Positions 38,204 through 47,005 are shown, counted from the stretch's first letter. The stretch is DNA of 64,000 nt from Streptomyces sp. NBC_00094 (GCF_026343125.1 NZ_JAPEMB010000001.1:4407501-4471500); one strand, 5' to 3'. Notes: generated by a model not told the origin, from the sequence alone. Made by a program: numbers and translations.

Positions 38204-39817
38204 ATGAGTGTGGACACCAGAACGCCCCGGCCGGGGTTCGACGATCAGCCCGCGCTGAGCATGGTCAAAGTGGACTCCGATCCCGCCCAGGTGATCGTGA
38301 ACCACGCCAGCTTCCGTGTGCGTCTCGCGCCGGCCAAGGCGCCGACGTTCGCCGCGAACCCGCGCGTCGCCGCACTCTCCGGAGCGGGGGCGGGCGCACC
38401 GCGTCGCCGCCCCGTCGTATGGACCGGAAAGTCCGCGCCGGGCGCGACCGGACTTCTCCAGGCGGTACGCGAGTCCTCCGTCTCCACACTCGACCGGGCC
38501 GTCGGTCACGGCGGACTCGGCGGGCCCGACGGTCACTCCGGCCTGGACGAGGGCGTCACCCAGGCCATCCCGCGCGTCGACGACACCATGCCCACCCCCA
38601 TGGTGCCCGCCGAAGCCGCCGGACCGCTGCTCCCGCCGATGCGACGCGCCGAGGGCGCGTACGACGACGTGTACCAGCTCCGGCCCGAGGCCCCCGGGCC
38701 GTACGAGGACGACACGGCCGACGGCCGCACGGGCCGGCGCGCCGCGCACGACCCCGTCCGGCACGCCTACTACCCCGGGCGCCGGATGAACCTCGGCGTC
38801 GTCCTCCTCCCGCTCCGCGTCTTCCTCGGCTTCATCTCCATCTACGCGGGCATGGGCAAGCTCTGCGACCCCGTCTACTTCGACGGCGGCGAGCGCGGCT
38901 CCATGGTGAAGTGGCTCAACTCGCTGCACCCGTGGGCCCTTGCCGAACCCCTCCGCGACTTCGCGCTCCAGCACCCCGTGGGCGCCGGGCTCACCGTCGC
39001 GTTCCTCCAGGTCGTCGTCGGAGTCCTCACCGTCCTCGGCCTCTGGCAGCGGACGGCGGCCGTCGTCGGCGCCCTGCTCTCGGCCGCGCTCATCCTGACC
39101 GTCAGCTGGCGGACCGTCCCGGTCTACGACTCCGCCGACATCATCTACCTGGCCGCCTGGTCCCCGCTGATCATCGCCGGCGCCCCCGTCTACTCGCTCG
39201 ACGGCCGCCTCGCGAGCGAGGCCTGGCGCACCCTCGGCCCCCGCGCCGAACTCTGGGCCCTGCGCCGCCGCGTCACGCGCCGCAGCACCCTTCTCGCCTC
39301 GGTCGTCGTCGGCCTCACCCTGCTCATCGGTTCCGTCCTCGGCGGCGCGGTCCGTTCCACCGAGATGGTCACCGTCCCGGGCCCCAACGACGACCCGATC
39401 AACCACCTCCCCGGCCGGCCGCTCACCAGCGAGGCGCCGCGCCGCACCCCGTCGCAGAGCGCCTCCACGGCGCCCGAGCCGACGGCGACCAGCGAGGCTC
39501 CCGCGGCGTCCGAGGAGACCGAGGAGGCGACCCGGCCGACCGAGACGACCCGGGAGTCGACCCGTACGCGGGAGCAGAGCCCGACGGCCACGGAGGACGG
39601 CAGCACCGGCTCCTCCGCCACGACGACCACGAGCCGTCCGCCCGCGGAGTCGAAGCCGGCGCCCCCGCCGACGACGAGCGACACCCCGACGACCACCGGC
39701 GGCACGTCGAGCGGCGGCTCCACCGGGTCCACGGGCTCGACGGGCGGCAGCACCCCCACGGAGAGCGGCTCGACGTCGGGCGGCGCGCAGAACCCGATCG
39801 GCGGCCTCCTGGGCTGA
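38204..39817 (+). CDS. DoxX-family membrane protein with long Ser/Thr/Pro tail
   Basis: A 537-residue protein. The N-terminal 200 residues are disordered and cytoplasmic. Residues about 195-325 hold four helices of the DoxX family (LGVVLLPLRVFLGFISIYAGMGKL at the start). A further helix (about 362-382) leads to a long external tail of about 150 residues rich in Thr, Ser, Pro and Glu (TTTTSRPPAESKPAPPP-like). DoxX proteins take part in redox or thiosulfate/thiol stress responses, but this one is unassigned. ATG 38204 is the start. Confidence 0.85.
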   Translation: MSVDTRTPRPGFDDQPALSMVKVDSDPAQVIVNHASFRVRLAPAKAPTFAANPRVAALSGAGAGAPRRRPVVWTGKSAPGATGLLQAVRESSVSTLDRAVGHGGLGGPDGHSGLDEGVTQAIPRVDDTMPTPMVPAEAAGPLLPPMRRAEGAYDDVYQLRPEAPGPYEDDTADGRTGRRAAHDPVRHAYYPGRRMNLGVVLLPLRVFLGFISIYAGMGKLCDPVYFDGGERGSMVKWLNSLHPWALAEPLRDFALQHPVGAGLTVAFLQVVVGVLTVLGLWQRTAAVVGALLSAALILTVSWRTVPVYDSADIIYLAAWSPLIIAGAPVYSLDGRLASEAWRTLGPRAELWALRRRVTRRSTLLASVVVGLTLLIGSVLGGAVRSTEMVTVPGPNDDPINHLPGRPLTSEAPRRTPSQSASTAPEPTATSEAPAASEETEEATRPTETTRESTRTREQSPTATEDGSTGSSATTTTSRPPAESKPAPPPTTSDTPTTTGGTSSGGSTGSTGSTGGSTPTESGSTSGGAQNPIGGLLG

Positions 39818-39834
39818 CCCCGGGGCGTACGCGA

Positions 39835-39878
39835 ACGAGGAGGGCGGCACCGCGTCGACGCGGTGCCGCCCTCCTCGT
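39835..39878. terminator. Perfect 44-bp palindrome after the DoxX gene
   Basis: Two exact 22-nt arms meet at GTCGAC with no loop (39835-39878). It lies 18 nt after the stop. The length and perfection fit a strong terminator, or a cruciform-forming site. Confidence 0.85.
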
Positions 39879-39915
39879 ACTCGCACCCGTACGCCTTCGG
39901 GGGCAGGGGTTACTC

Positions 39916-40036
39916 GTACACCTTCGGGGTCACGGCGTCCCCGTACACCCTCGGGGTCACGGCGTCCCCGTACACCCTCGGGGTCACGGCGTCCCCGTAC
40001 AGCCTCGGGGGTACGGCGTCCCCGTACAGCCTCCGG
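39916..40036. repeat. 27-bp tandem repeat downstream of the nucleotidyltransferase gene
   Basis: Units starting GTACACCCTCGGGG recur exactly every 27 nt at 39916, 39943, 39970, 39997 and 40024, with few changes. The last unit abuts the stop codon of the nucleotidyltransferase gene (reverse strand). There are no spacers, so it is not a CRISPR array. Confidence 0.9.
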
Positions 40037-40753
40037 TCAGGCGCGCTGGGCGGCGAGCTCCTTGGCGGCCTCCGTGAGGTCCTTGGCGGTGTCGATGGCC
40101 CGCCAGTACGCCCCCTGAGGCAGCGGGAAGCCGGCCAGGCGGCGCTCGCGGGCGAGCCGGGGGAAGGTGGTCCGCTCGTGGTCGCCGAGGTCGGGGAGGA
40201 GCTCGGTGAAGGCGGCGGAGAAGACGTACACGCCGGCGTTGATGAGGAACGGCGACGGCGGGGACTCGACGAAGTCGGTGATGTGCCCGAAGGTGTCGGT
40301 CTCGACGGCGCCCCAGGGGATACGGGGGCGGGCGAGGGCCAGCGTGGCGACGGCGTCCCGCTCGGTGTGGAACGCGGCCATCTCGCGCAGCGAGAAGCGG
40401 GTCCAGATGTCGCCGTTGGTCGCGTACCAGGGCTGGTCCGGCGCGGGCAGATGCGCGGCGGCGTACTTGAGGCCGCCACCGCGGCCCAGGGGCTCGGACT
40501 CGACGACCGTCGTCACCTTGAGAGGGAGGTCGGCGGTTTCCAGCCACTCCTGGAGTACTTCGGCGAGGTGGCCGCAGGAGACGACGGCGTCGGTCACGCC
40601 CTCGGCCGCGAGCCAGGAAAGCTGATGGCCGATGATCGGGGTCCCGGTTCCGGGGATCTCGACCATCGGCTTGGGGCGGTCGTCGGTGTAGGGGCGCAGC
40701 CGCGAGCCCTGGCCGCCCGCCAGGACCACGGCCTGCGTCGGAGTGGTGTGCAT
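40037..40753 (-). CDS. Sugar-nucleotidyltransferase (NTP_transferase family)
   Basis: A 238-residue enzyme of the mannose-1-P guanylyl / glucose-1-P thymidylyltransferase family. The nucleotide-binding signature is VVLAGGQGSRLRPYTDDRPKPMVEI (about 9-33), followed by GHLAEVL, PLGRGGGLKYA and the metal motif NGDIWTRF. It activates a sugar phosphate with an NTP, but the substrate is not identified. The second, hexapeptide-repeat domain of GlmU is missing. A run of 27-bp repeats lies after its stop. Confidence 0.88.
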   Translation of the reverse strand: MHTTPTQAVVLAGGQGSRLRPYTDDRPKPMVEIPGTGTPIIGHQLSWLAAEGVTDAVVSCGHLAEVLQEWLETADLPLKVTTVVESEPLGRGGGLKYAAAHLPAPDQPWYATNGDIWTRFSLREMAAFHTERDAVATLALARPRIPWGAVETDTFGHITDFVESPPSPFLINAGVYVFSAAFTELLPDLGDHERTTFPRLARERRLAGFPLPQGAYWRAIDTAKDLTEAAKELAAQRA

Positions 40754-40817
40754 ACGGGGAACGATAGGCGCCCCGCACGCCCGACCGCCGGATACGCGAC
40801 GGTGCTCAGCTCGCGGC

Positions 40818-41228
40818 TCAGCTCGCGCGCATGACGCCGGTCGCGTACGCGGTGTCGCAGACCGGGCGGGAGAAGGACTGGGCGCGGGAGGGACCGTAGT
40901 GCTCGACGGCGGCGCGGCCGAGGGCGCGGGCGATGGAGATGCAGTGCTTGGCGAGCGACGGCCGGTTCTCGACCTCGCGCTGGAGGTGCGTGAGGGCGGT
41001 GCCGGGGTCCTTCTCCTGGAGCTCCGCGAGGAGCTGGTCGCGGAGGACGTCCTGCGGGGCGCGGGACTTGGCGCGGACGGAGACCTCGGCGGAGGAGGCC
41101 GTCAGCTGGGTGGCGGAGTCCTGGCCGGCCCACGGAACGGCGGACACCGCGAGCGTTCCCGAGAGCACCAGGACGACGGGCAGGACGAGGGCGAGAGAGC
41201 GGCCGATTCGGCGGGCAGTGTGGGTCAC
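40818..41228 (-). CDS. Small secreted protein
   Basis: A 136-residue protein with a signal peptide (basic RRIGRS start, hydrophobic core, about 1-31). The mature part is helical and charged with two cysteines (KHCISIA and RPVCDTA) that may pair. GTG 41228 is the start. It lies between the nucleotidyltransferase and msiK genes on the same strand. No family recognised. Confidence 0.7.
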   Translation of the reverse strand: MTHTARRIGRSLALVLPVVLVLSGTLAVSAVPWAGQDSATQLTASSAEVSVRAKSRAPQDVLRDQLLAELQEKDPGTALTHLQREVENRPSLAKHCISIARALGRAAVEHYGPSRAQSFSRPVCDTAYATGVMRAS

Positions 41229-41414
41229 GCAGGCGAGCGTAGCGGCCGGTAGTGATATGGCGACATTTAGTCACTCTCGCGGGGGATGGTTCGAGGCGGC
41301 TTTTCGAATTCCGTGTTGACGCGGAGGTCGAGGGCGGGCCCCGAATGCCGGGTTCTGCCGTGATCTGCCGGGGTTTTTCCACCGTAAACCCGAGCCGTGA
41401 CGCCACATGGACGA

Positions 41415-41447
41415 ACGGCCCCGCATCCGGGAAGGATGCGGGGCCGT
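41415..41447 (-). terminator. msiK terminator
   Basis: Perfect 14-bp arms ACGGCCCCGCATCC (41415-41428) and complement (41434-41447) enclose GGGAA. It lies 28 nt after the msiK stop. Confidence 0.9.
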
Positions 41448-41475
41448 CCTGCAGACGTCGGAAACGCCGTCGGTG

Positions 41476-42573
<1,098 letters not shown>

Positions 42574-42755
42574 GGTGATGTGTCCCTTCACCGGCAGGAA
42601 CGTGCCGGACGATCCGAGTAAAGGAAGGATTGAGGTCTAGTCCACCTAGGTGAACCGCAAGTGACGCTACCTGCCGATGCCCGATCTGTCAGCAGTTCGA
42701 AGCCCGCGAGATTTCCCACCGGTCGCGGGGCGCGGTTGGTTACACTGCACTCGCT

Positions 42756-42829
42756 GCCTCCTTAGCTCAGCTGGCCAGAGCACCGCTCTTGTAAAGCGGG
42801 GGTCGTCGGTTCGAACCCGACAGGGGGCT
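42756..42829 (+). tRNA. tRNA-Thr (anticodon TGT)
   Basis: Acceptor arms GCCTCCT (42756-42762) and AGGGGGC (42822-42828) pair with one G-T. The anticodon stem CCGCT/AGCGG encloses loop CTTGTAA with anticodon TGT. The T loop is GGTTCGAACC. The 3' CCA is not encoded. A TACACT (42741-42746) could be its -10. The gene is intact although its 3' half is the attachment core of the element to the right. Confidence 0.96.
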
Positions 42830-42830
42830 C
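42786..42830 (+). other. attL core (tRNA-Thr 3' half)
   Basis: Forty-five nt from the anticodon stem to the tRNA 3' end recur at 46921-46964 with one G fewer in a G run. This is the left attachment-site copy of an integrated element. Confidence 0.85.
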
Positions 42831-42835
42831 AACGC

Positions 42836-42878
42836 AAAGGGCCAGCGCAGGGGCATGTTTCCCCCGCGCTGGCCCTTT
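42836..42878. terminator. Terminator after tRNA-Thr and the integrase gene
   Basis: AAAGGGCCAGCGC (42836-42848) pairs with GCGCTGGCCCTTT (42866-42878), with an inner GGGG/CCCC extension. It separates the tRNA from the convergent integrase gene. Confidence 0.9.
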
Positions 42879-42900
42879 CGCATGATCACGGCCGTGCCAC

Positions 42901-43584
42901 CTACGTGCCAGAAGGCCCTTCCTTGTGGTCTTGGCGGGCCTGGCGGATCATCTCGCCGAGCTTCCCGGCGATGTGCTGATCACGGTCGCTCGTCATGTGC
43001 TGGTAGATCAGCGCGGCTCGGGTTGTGCTGTGCCCCATCCGCGTCATGAGCTCGCGCGTGCTGGCTCCGGCGCTGGAGGCGAGGGTGTTCCCGGTGTGGC
43101 GGAGATCGTGGAAGTGCACGTCCCCGGAGATGCCGGCCTTGGCGCGGGCGGCGGTCCAGTCGTCCCGGAAGTTGCTCCGTCGGAGGAGTCCGCCGCGGGG
43201 ACCCTGAAACAGATGGCCATCCTGCCCGGCCCCGGTGAAGCGCTCCAGGTGGTGAACGAGCTCGGGGACGAGTTCGGCAGGGAAGGCGACGGGCCGGACA
43301 CCGGCGGCGGACTTCGGAGTCTTGTCGGCCAGGGTGCCGTTCTGAAGCTCGGCCTGTGCGCGACGGACCATGACCACGGAGCGGGTCAGGTCGAGGTCCC
43401 GGCGGCGGAGTGAGGCCAGCTCGCCGAAGCGGAGCGTGGTGAAGGCGGCGAGGAGGACGAGCGCGCGGTGGTGCGGCTGGATGGCGTCGGCCACGGCGTA
43501 CACCTCGGCCACGGTGAGGACGGGCCGCTCGGGCACGTCGTAGCGGTCGGCGCCCTTGATCCGGCACGGGTTGGTCATCGACAT
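42901..43584 (-). pseudogene. Tyrosine recombinase (integrase), truncated at the N-terminus
   Basis: A 227-residue frame holding the whole catalytic domain. It has the first arginine in TTLRFGEL, HDLRHT with the second arginine, GHST, and the nucleophile tyrosine in ALIYQHMT. The core-binding SAM-like and arm-binding domains that make up about 150 residues of normal AICE-type integrases are missing; the frame begins abruptly at NPCRIKGADR. It points towards the tRNA attachment site. Its stop lies inside a GTGCCA arm-type repeat. It is probably inactive. Confidence 0.85.
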
Positions 43585-43606
43585 GCTCGTAGGTGCTCTC
43601 CAACGA

Positions 43607-43732
43607 CTACTGATCTAGCCGGACCAAGGCTTCATGATCAGCCAACAGGTGCCTAGCGATGTGGCAGATGCGTATGAGCGCCTCTGCCAAGGGGGCTTCA
43701 CGAGCCGCCTCCTCCGGGACGAGGAAGGTCAC
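43607..43732 (-). CDS. 41-residue ORF coupled to the NERD gene
   Basis: A GTG at 43732 overlaps the NERD gene stop by 4 nt (GTGA), and the frame runs 41 codons to a TAG at 43607. It begins VTFLVPEEAAREAPLAEAL and is helical and Leu/Ala/Arg-rich. The 4-nt coupling is the main evidence. It may be a small partner of the NERD protein or a chance frame. Confidence 0.4.
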   Translation of the reverse strand: MTFLVPEEAAREAPLAEALIRICHIARHLLADHEALVRLDQ

Positions 43733-44640
43733 GTCCTCAGCCAGGCTCGCCGGTGACGGGCGACTGCGTACACGGATTCCACTTGCTCAGGCGTGAGCTT
43801 GCCAGCGAGAGGGCCGAGAGCTGCAACCTCACGCTCCTGATAGACGCGGACGCTGTACTGGGTTGCCGCGCGCTGTAAGCGCTCAACGCCGACGAACACC
43901 AAGACGGGCTCCACGGGCACGTCGGAATCGCAGTACCGCCCCAACACCCCTCGCACGTACTCGGCCTCAGCCTTGCTCGCGGCTGCATAGGGGTGCGGCT
44001 TGCCGCTGTTGACCTTGGCCATCGTGTCGCCGACCCAGACCGAAGCACCCCGGTGGGTCTTGGTGTTGATGCTGAACACGCCGCCCGGACCAATCAACAG
44101 GTGATCGATGTCGCCGCCATTGCTCTTCTGAATGCCGTGGATGGTCCGCCAGCCAAGTGGGGCTAGACGCTTCAGCTCTCGGCCGACCCGCCGCTCCCCC
44201 TCAAGCCCGGTGTACCAGCTGTCCCAATCGGATGACCGGCGTAGCAGCTTGGCCACCCAGCGTTCGGCGGTTGAAGGTCCTTGCTCAGCCATCCGGCGGA
44301 GAATCCCAGCGCCAGGGCGGCTGTCTGCCAGGTCTTCAATGGGCGAGAGAGGCGGGAGGGATGCCGGCCGTGAAGGACGTCTCCGAGCCGATGGTGTTGG
44401 TTGTTGAGCGCGAGGCGCAGGAACCGGTGCAGCAGCACCGGCGCGCGTGGAACCGACGATCACGCCTTCACCGAGATGTCTGCTGAGGAGGGCTAAGGCC
44501 TCATCCTGATACTTCTGATTCTTGATCGTCACGACCTTGGTCGCCCGGTCTGCCCATGCGACGGCGTCCCCGTTCGGCAGGTTCACATAGAGCCGATCCT
44601 TGCCATGCCGCTTCCACGGACTCACCGTTAGATCGCCCAT
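43729..44640 (-). CDS. NERD-domain (nuclease-related) protein
   Basis: A 303-residue protein inside the integrated element. The N-terminal 65 residues form an unknown basic domain (SPWKRHGKDRLYVNLPNGD). A Pro/Ala/Ser linker (about 70-105) follows, then the NERD domain (about 140-255) with GLEGERRVGRELKRL and GGDIDHLLIGPGGVFSINTKTH, the PD-(D/E)XK-like nuclease core. NERD proteins are found on plasmids and islands and are suspected of DNA processing or defence. I chose ATG 44640 with a GGGGGG site. A 41-aa ORF is coupled to its 3' end. Confidence 0.85.
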   Translation of the reverse strand: MGDLTVSPWKRHGKDRLYVNLPNGDAVAWADRATKVVTIKNQKYQDEALALLSRHLGEGVIVGSTRAGAAAPVPAPRAQQPTPSARRRPSRPASLPPLSPIEDLADSRPGAGILRRMAEQGPSTAERWVAKLLRRSSDWDSWYTGLEGERRVGRELKRLAPLGWRTIHGIQKSNGGDIDHLLIGPGGVFSINTKTHRGASVWVGDTMAKVNSGKPHPYAAASKAEAEYVRGVLGRYCDSDVPVEPVLVFVGVERLQRAATQYSVRVYQEREVAALGPLAGKLTPEQVESVYAVARHRRAWLRT

Positions 44641-44652
44641 CAGTCCCCCCAT

Positions 44653-45183
44653 GCAGCCGCCCCGAGTTACATGCCAGCAGTTGGCGGCTACGTCGGCAAG
44701 ACCGCCCTCACAGGGGGAGCTGTTACAGGTTTCTCCACCTCATCAAGGCACCCGCCGCGCACGGCGCGGCGCGCGCGGCCCGTCGCCCGGGCCTGCGCTC
44801 CTGTCTGCGCCCCGCTCCAGCCCTGCCGCCGTCCGCACGCCTGACAGCTCGGGTTGATGGGTGACGACCCAGAGACGGCCAAAGCGCTCGGGCCAAGACA
44901 AGCCTCCGGCGGGGGCGCTCAGGCTCCAGGATGGCGGGGGCTCCGTGAGCGGGTGCCGGCCGGTGGGGTGTGGCGGTGGGGACTCCCATCCCGTCTGCCG
45001 TCGACCCAGGCAGAGCCGAGCAGACACGGCACCGGGCGTCCAGGTCGTTCGTACAGTGGCGCGCTCCACCTGGACGCCCGGCACCGCGCCTGCTCCACGG
45101 TGTGTGGGTCGACGGCAGACGGGATGGGAGTCGGGGTGGGTGCTGTGGCGAAGGTGCACGTTAGGGTGCCGCTGGGAGGTGGG
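44653..45183. other. Element gap with a long inverted repeat
   Basis: No protein gene is supported in 44653-45183. Frames across it are short and out of phase with each other. The main content is the inverted repeat at 44981-45132. Confidence 0.6.
44981..45132. repeat. 152-nt inverted repeat
   Basis: The outer 28 nt of each arm (44981-45008 and 45105-45132) are perfectly complementary, and the next 37 nt match at about 26 positions, around a 22-nt centre (45046-45067). This could fold into a very long hairpin. It lies just upstream of a small membrane protein gene. Confidence 0.9.
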
Positions 45184-45378
45184 ATGGCAAACAAGAACGA
45201 TTGGCGGAACCACCCGCATTGGTACCTCTTGATCCTGGTACCGGTGCTGGTTTTTCTGATCATCGAGGATGATGTAATCACCCGCAGTCTCCTGGCCGGG
45301 GGGCTCTTCTCAGGTGGCGTGCTCTACGGACGCGGCTGGGTGAAGCGTGGCGACCGGATGGCTGACCGATCCGGCTAG
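45184..45378 (+). CDS. Small two-helix membrane protein
   Basis: A 64-residue protein. ATG 45184 has a strong GGGAGGTGGG ribosome site. It begins MANKNDWRNHPHW, followed by two hydrophobic helices (LLILVPVLVFLII and SLLAGGLFSGGVLYG) separated by a short EDDVITR turn, and a basic tail. The last 17 nt including the stop are part of a 30-nt direct repeat found again at 46757. No family recognised. Confidence 0.65.
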   Translation: MANKNDWRNHPHWYLLILVPVLVFLIIEDDVITRSLLAGGLFSGGVLYGRGWVKRGDRMADRSG

Positions 45379-45391
45379 AGCTACGGATCAG
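45362..45391 (+). repeat. 30-nt direct repeat, copy 1
   Basis: CTGACCGATCCGGCTAGAGC plus ten more bases is repeated exactly at 46757-46786. Copy 1 contains the stop codon of the small membrane protein gene. Confidence 0.9.
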
Positions 45392-45935
45392 GTGTTGCCC
45401 ACGCGGAGGGGTTGTGCGCGGTCGGCGCTGGCAGGTCACTCCTGGCCATCGACGAAGCCCGACCGTCGGTTAGGTCCCGGACGAGTCTCCGGGCCGCCCC
45501 CAGACAGACCGGGGATGCAACCATTCACTTCAGAGCTGGAACCCCCGGAAGCCGACCGCGCGCTTGAAACCATAGGCGCCGGCACTGACAACGGTCCTGC
45601 CTGTGATGGGCCGTTGAGGGGTGAGTATCTAACTGCGTGACAACGCCGACGAACAGCGGCGGACGAGTGAGGATGCCTGCGGACCATCAGCGCAGGTGAG
45701 AGACACACCAGCCCAAGGCAGGGCTCGCACCCGAGTTGCTTCGGGACGAAGGAGTGCTCGTGCCCTCTGCATGCCCGATCGAGCGGTGATGGAGGGGAAG
45801 CAGCGGGGAACTGCGGAACCAGCACCGGAAACCGGTAGGTCAGTTCTGTGCAAGTAACGCACCATCTACGTATGAGGTCTTCCAAACTAGGGCTCTTTGG
45901 TTGACGGAGGCTTGCCCGTCCGGTGGACTCCACCT
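45392..45935. other. 544-nt gap in the element
   Basis: I see no supportable gene. A long reverse frame (45436-46185) exists but has irregular composition and no recognisable domain. A short forward ORF begins at about 45936. Confidence 0.5.
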
Positions 45936-46163
45936 GTGGCCACAGACCCGAGCGAGTACGACAAGGCAATGCCGACGGTCTCAGCGTTCCTGAAGAAGAT
46001 GGAACGAGGCATCGACCGTACGCGGGCGACGCACGCCGGGCAGCCGTACGCAACGGTCCGGCAGTCCCTGGTCCTCGCACTGGAGGAGGAGGGCGCTCGC
46101 CCGATGGTGCCGCAAGTAGTCGACGAGCTGGCCCGACAGATTTCCGAGGGGAGCGACCACTGA
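45936..46163 (+). CDS. Small hypothetical protein of the element
   Basis: A 75-residue helical protein from GTG 45936 (TTG 45897 and ATG 45969 are other starts). It contains DPSEYDKAMPTVSAFLKKMERGIDRTR and ends in DELARQISEGSDH. Similar short proteins occur in actinobacterial integrative elements, but I cannot name a family. No clear ribosome site precedes the start. Confidence 0.5.
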   Translation: MATDPSEYDKAMPTVSAFLKKMERGIDRTRATHAGQPYATVRQSLVLALEEEGARPMVPQVVDELARQISEGSDH

Positions 46164-46190
46164 TCCGTACCCTGCCAGACCGCATCGGGC

Positions 46191-46208
46191 GTGCCAGATG
46201 CGTGCCAG
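46191..46208. promoter_or_regulatory. Paired GTGCCA sites (possible integrase arm site)
   Basis: Two GTGCCA hexamers 11 nt apart. The same pair with the same spacing occurs at 42894 (in the integrase stop region) and at 46802. Confidence 0.5.
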
Positions 46209-46343
46209 GTGGGACGGGGAACAGCGGTAGAGCAGCGGGTTCCTCGGGGAGTCCTAGGGTTGTCTTTGGCGCCCGTTGGCCCTGATCAGAGCGCTACACG
46301 GGGCTGAAAGATCTGTGATTCCCAATCTCATGGCGCGCCTCCC

Positions 46344-46622
46344 ATGTCATACGATCAGCGGATGTCTATGGAAGAACCCAAGGTCGTGTGGGCTTTGGAG
46401 GGGTACAGCAAGGCAGACGAATTCCTGCGCACCGAGTACCCCGTCAGTCGCGAGCAGATTCTGCAGCTTCGGGAAGTGATCAAGCCGGATGCGGATGACC
46501 CCGGGATGCTCTACTGCTACTCCGTACCGGTCGAGGTCTGGCCAGCGGTGGACGCGATCCTGCGGTGCGGGCCGCCTGATCCAGGACTCGACTACTTCAC
46601 GAGCGCCTATGCGGCGGAGTAA
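46344..46622 (+). CDS. Small hypothetical protein of the element
   Basis: A 92-residue acidic protein from ATG 46344 (ATG 46362 is possible). It has VVWALEGYSKADEFLRTEYPVSREQILQLR and DDPGMLYCYSVPVEVW segments. It looks like a small cytosolic alpha/beta domain often seen as a stand-alone gene in Streptomyces accessory regions. Function unknown. Confidence 0.6.
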   Translation: MSYDQRMSMEEPKVVWALEGYSKADEFLRTEYPVSREQILQLREVIKPDADDPGMLYCYSVPVEVWPAVDAILRCGPPDPGLDYFTSAYAAE

Positions 46623-46695
46623 GCGAATCCGCTGAAGTACAGCAACGGCGTACCGCAACCGCAGCGACCATCCTTGACCGAGAGCGCCTTGGAGT

Positions 46696-46739
46696 GACCG
46701 GGTAGCGACCGGGTAGCGACCGGGTAGCGACCGGGTAGC
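46696..46739 (+). repeat. Four 11-bp iterons
   Basis: GACCGGGTAGC is repeated exactly four times in tandem (46696, 46707, 46718, 46729). A degenerate fifth follows. Iterons of this kind sit near replication or partition functions of plasmids and integrative elements. Confidence 0.85.
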
Positions 46740-46756
46740 GGCCGGTATGGCCGTAA

Positions 46757-46786
46757 CTGACCGATCCGGCTAGAGCTACGGATCAG
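46757..46786 (+). repeat. 30-nt direct repeat, copy 2
   Basis: Exact copy of 45362-45391, here downstream of the iterons and without the coding context of copy 1. Confidence 0.9.
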
Positions 46787-46798
46787 AAGGCGGCGGCA

Positions 46799-46822
46799 GC
46801 CGTGCCACTTCCGTGCCAGAAG
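46799..46822. promoter_or_regulatory. GTGCCA pair near attR
   Basis: GCCGTGCCACTTCCGTGCCA matches 42891-42910 (next to the integrase stop) at 18 of 20 positions, and the match continues for four more bases. The pair of GTGCCA hexamers keeps an 11-nt spacing. It looks like an integrase arm-binding site flanking the right junction. Confidence 0.6.
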
Positions 46823-46920
46823 TGGCGGGGAGCCACGGGGAATCGGGAGCAACGGCGGTGCATGCTCCGTGCGGCGCCCAAGCCAGGAGCTTGCAGGTCA
46901 GGCCAGTGATCGCCATCCCT

Positions 46921-46964
46921 CTCTTGTAAAGCGGGGTCGTCGGTTCGAACCCGACAGGGGGCTC
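46921..46964 (+). other. attR core (tRNA-Thr 3' half copy)
   Basis: CTCTTGTAAAGCGGGGTCGT onwards repeats the tRNA-Thr 3' half with a single G deleted. It marks the right end of the element, about 4.1 kb from attL. It has no tRNA 5' half and is not a gene. Confidence 0.88.
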
Positions 46965-46969
46965 TTGGG

Positions 46970-47005
46970 CGAAGACCCCCGACCGATCATGGTTGGGGGT
47001 CTTCG
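46970..47005 (+). terminator. Terminator beyond attR
   Basis: CGAAGACCCCC (46970-46980) pairs with GGGGGTCTTCG (46995-47005), with an inner ACC/GGT. It probably was the original terminator of tRNA-Thr before the element inserted. Confidence 0.85.

Noticed and set aside
39916..40036. CRISPR-like array
   Set aside because: The 27-bp units are contiguous and have no variable spacers, and there are no cas genes.
45436..46185. A 249-residue reverse ORF in the element
   Set aside because: Composition is irregular, it has no domain and it overlaps a better small forward ORF.
46921..46964. A second tRNA-Thr gene
   Set aside because: Only the 3' half is present and one base of the anticodon-stem region is missing; it is an attachment-site copy.
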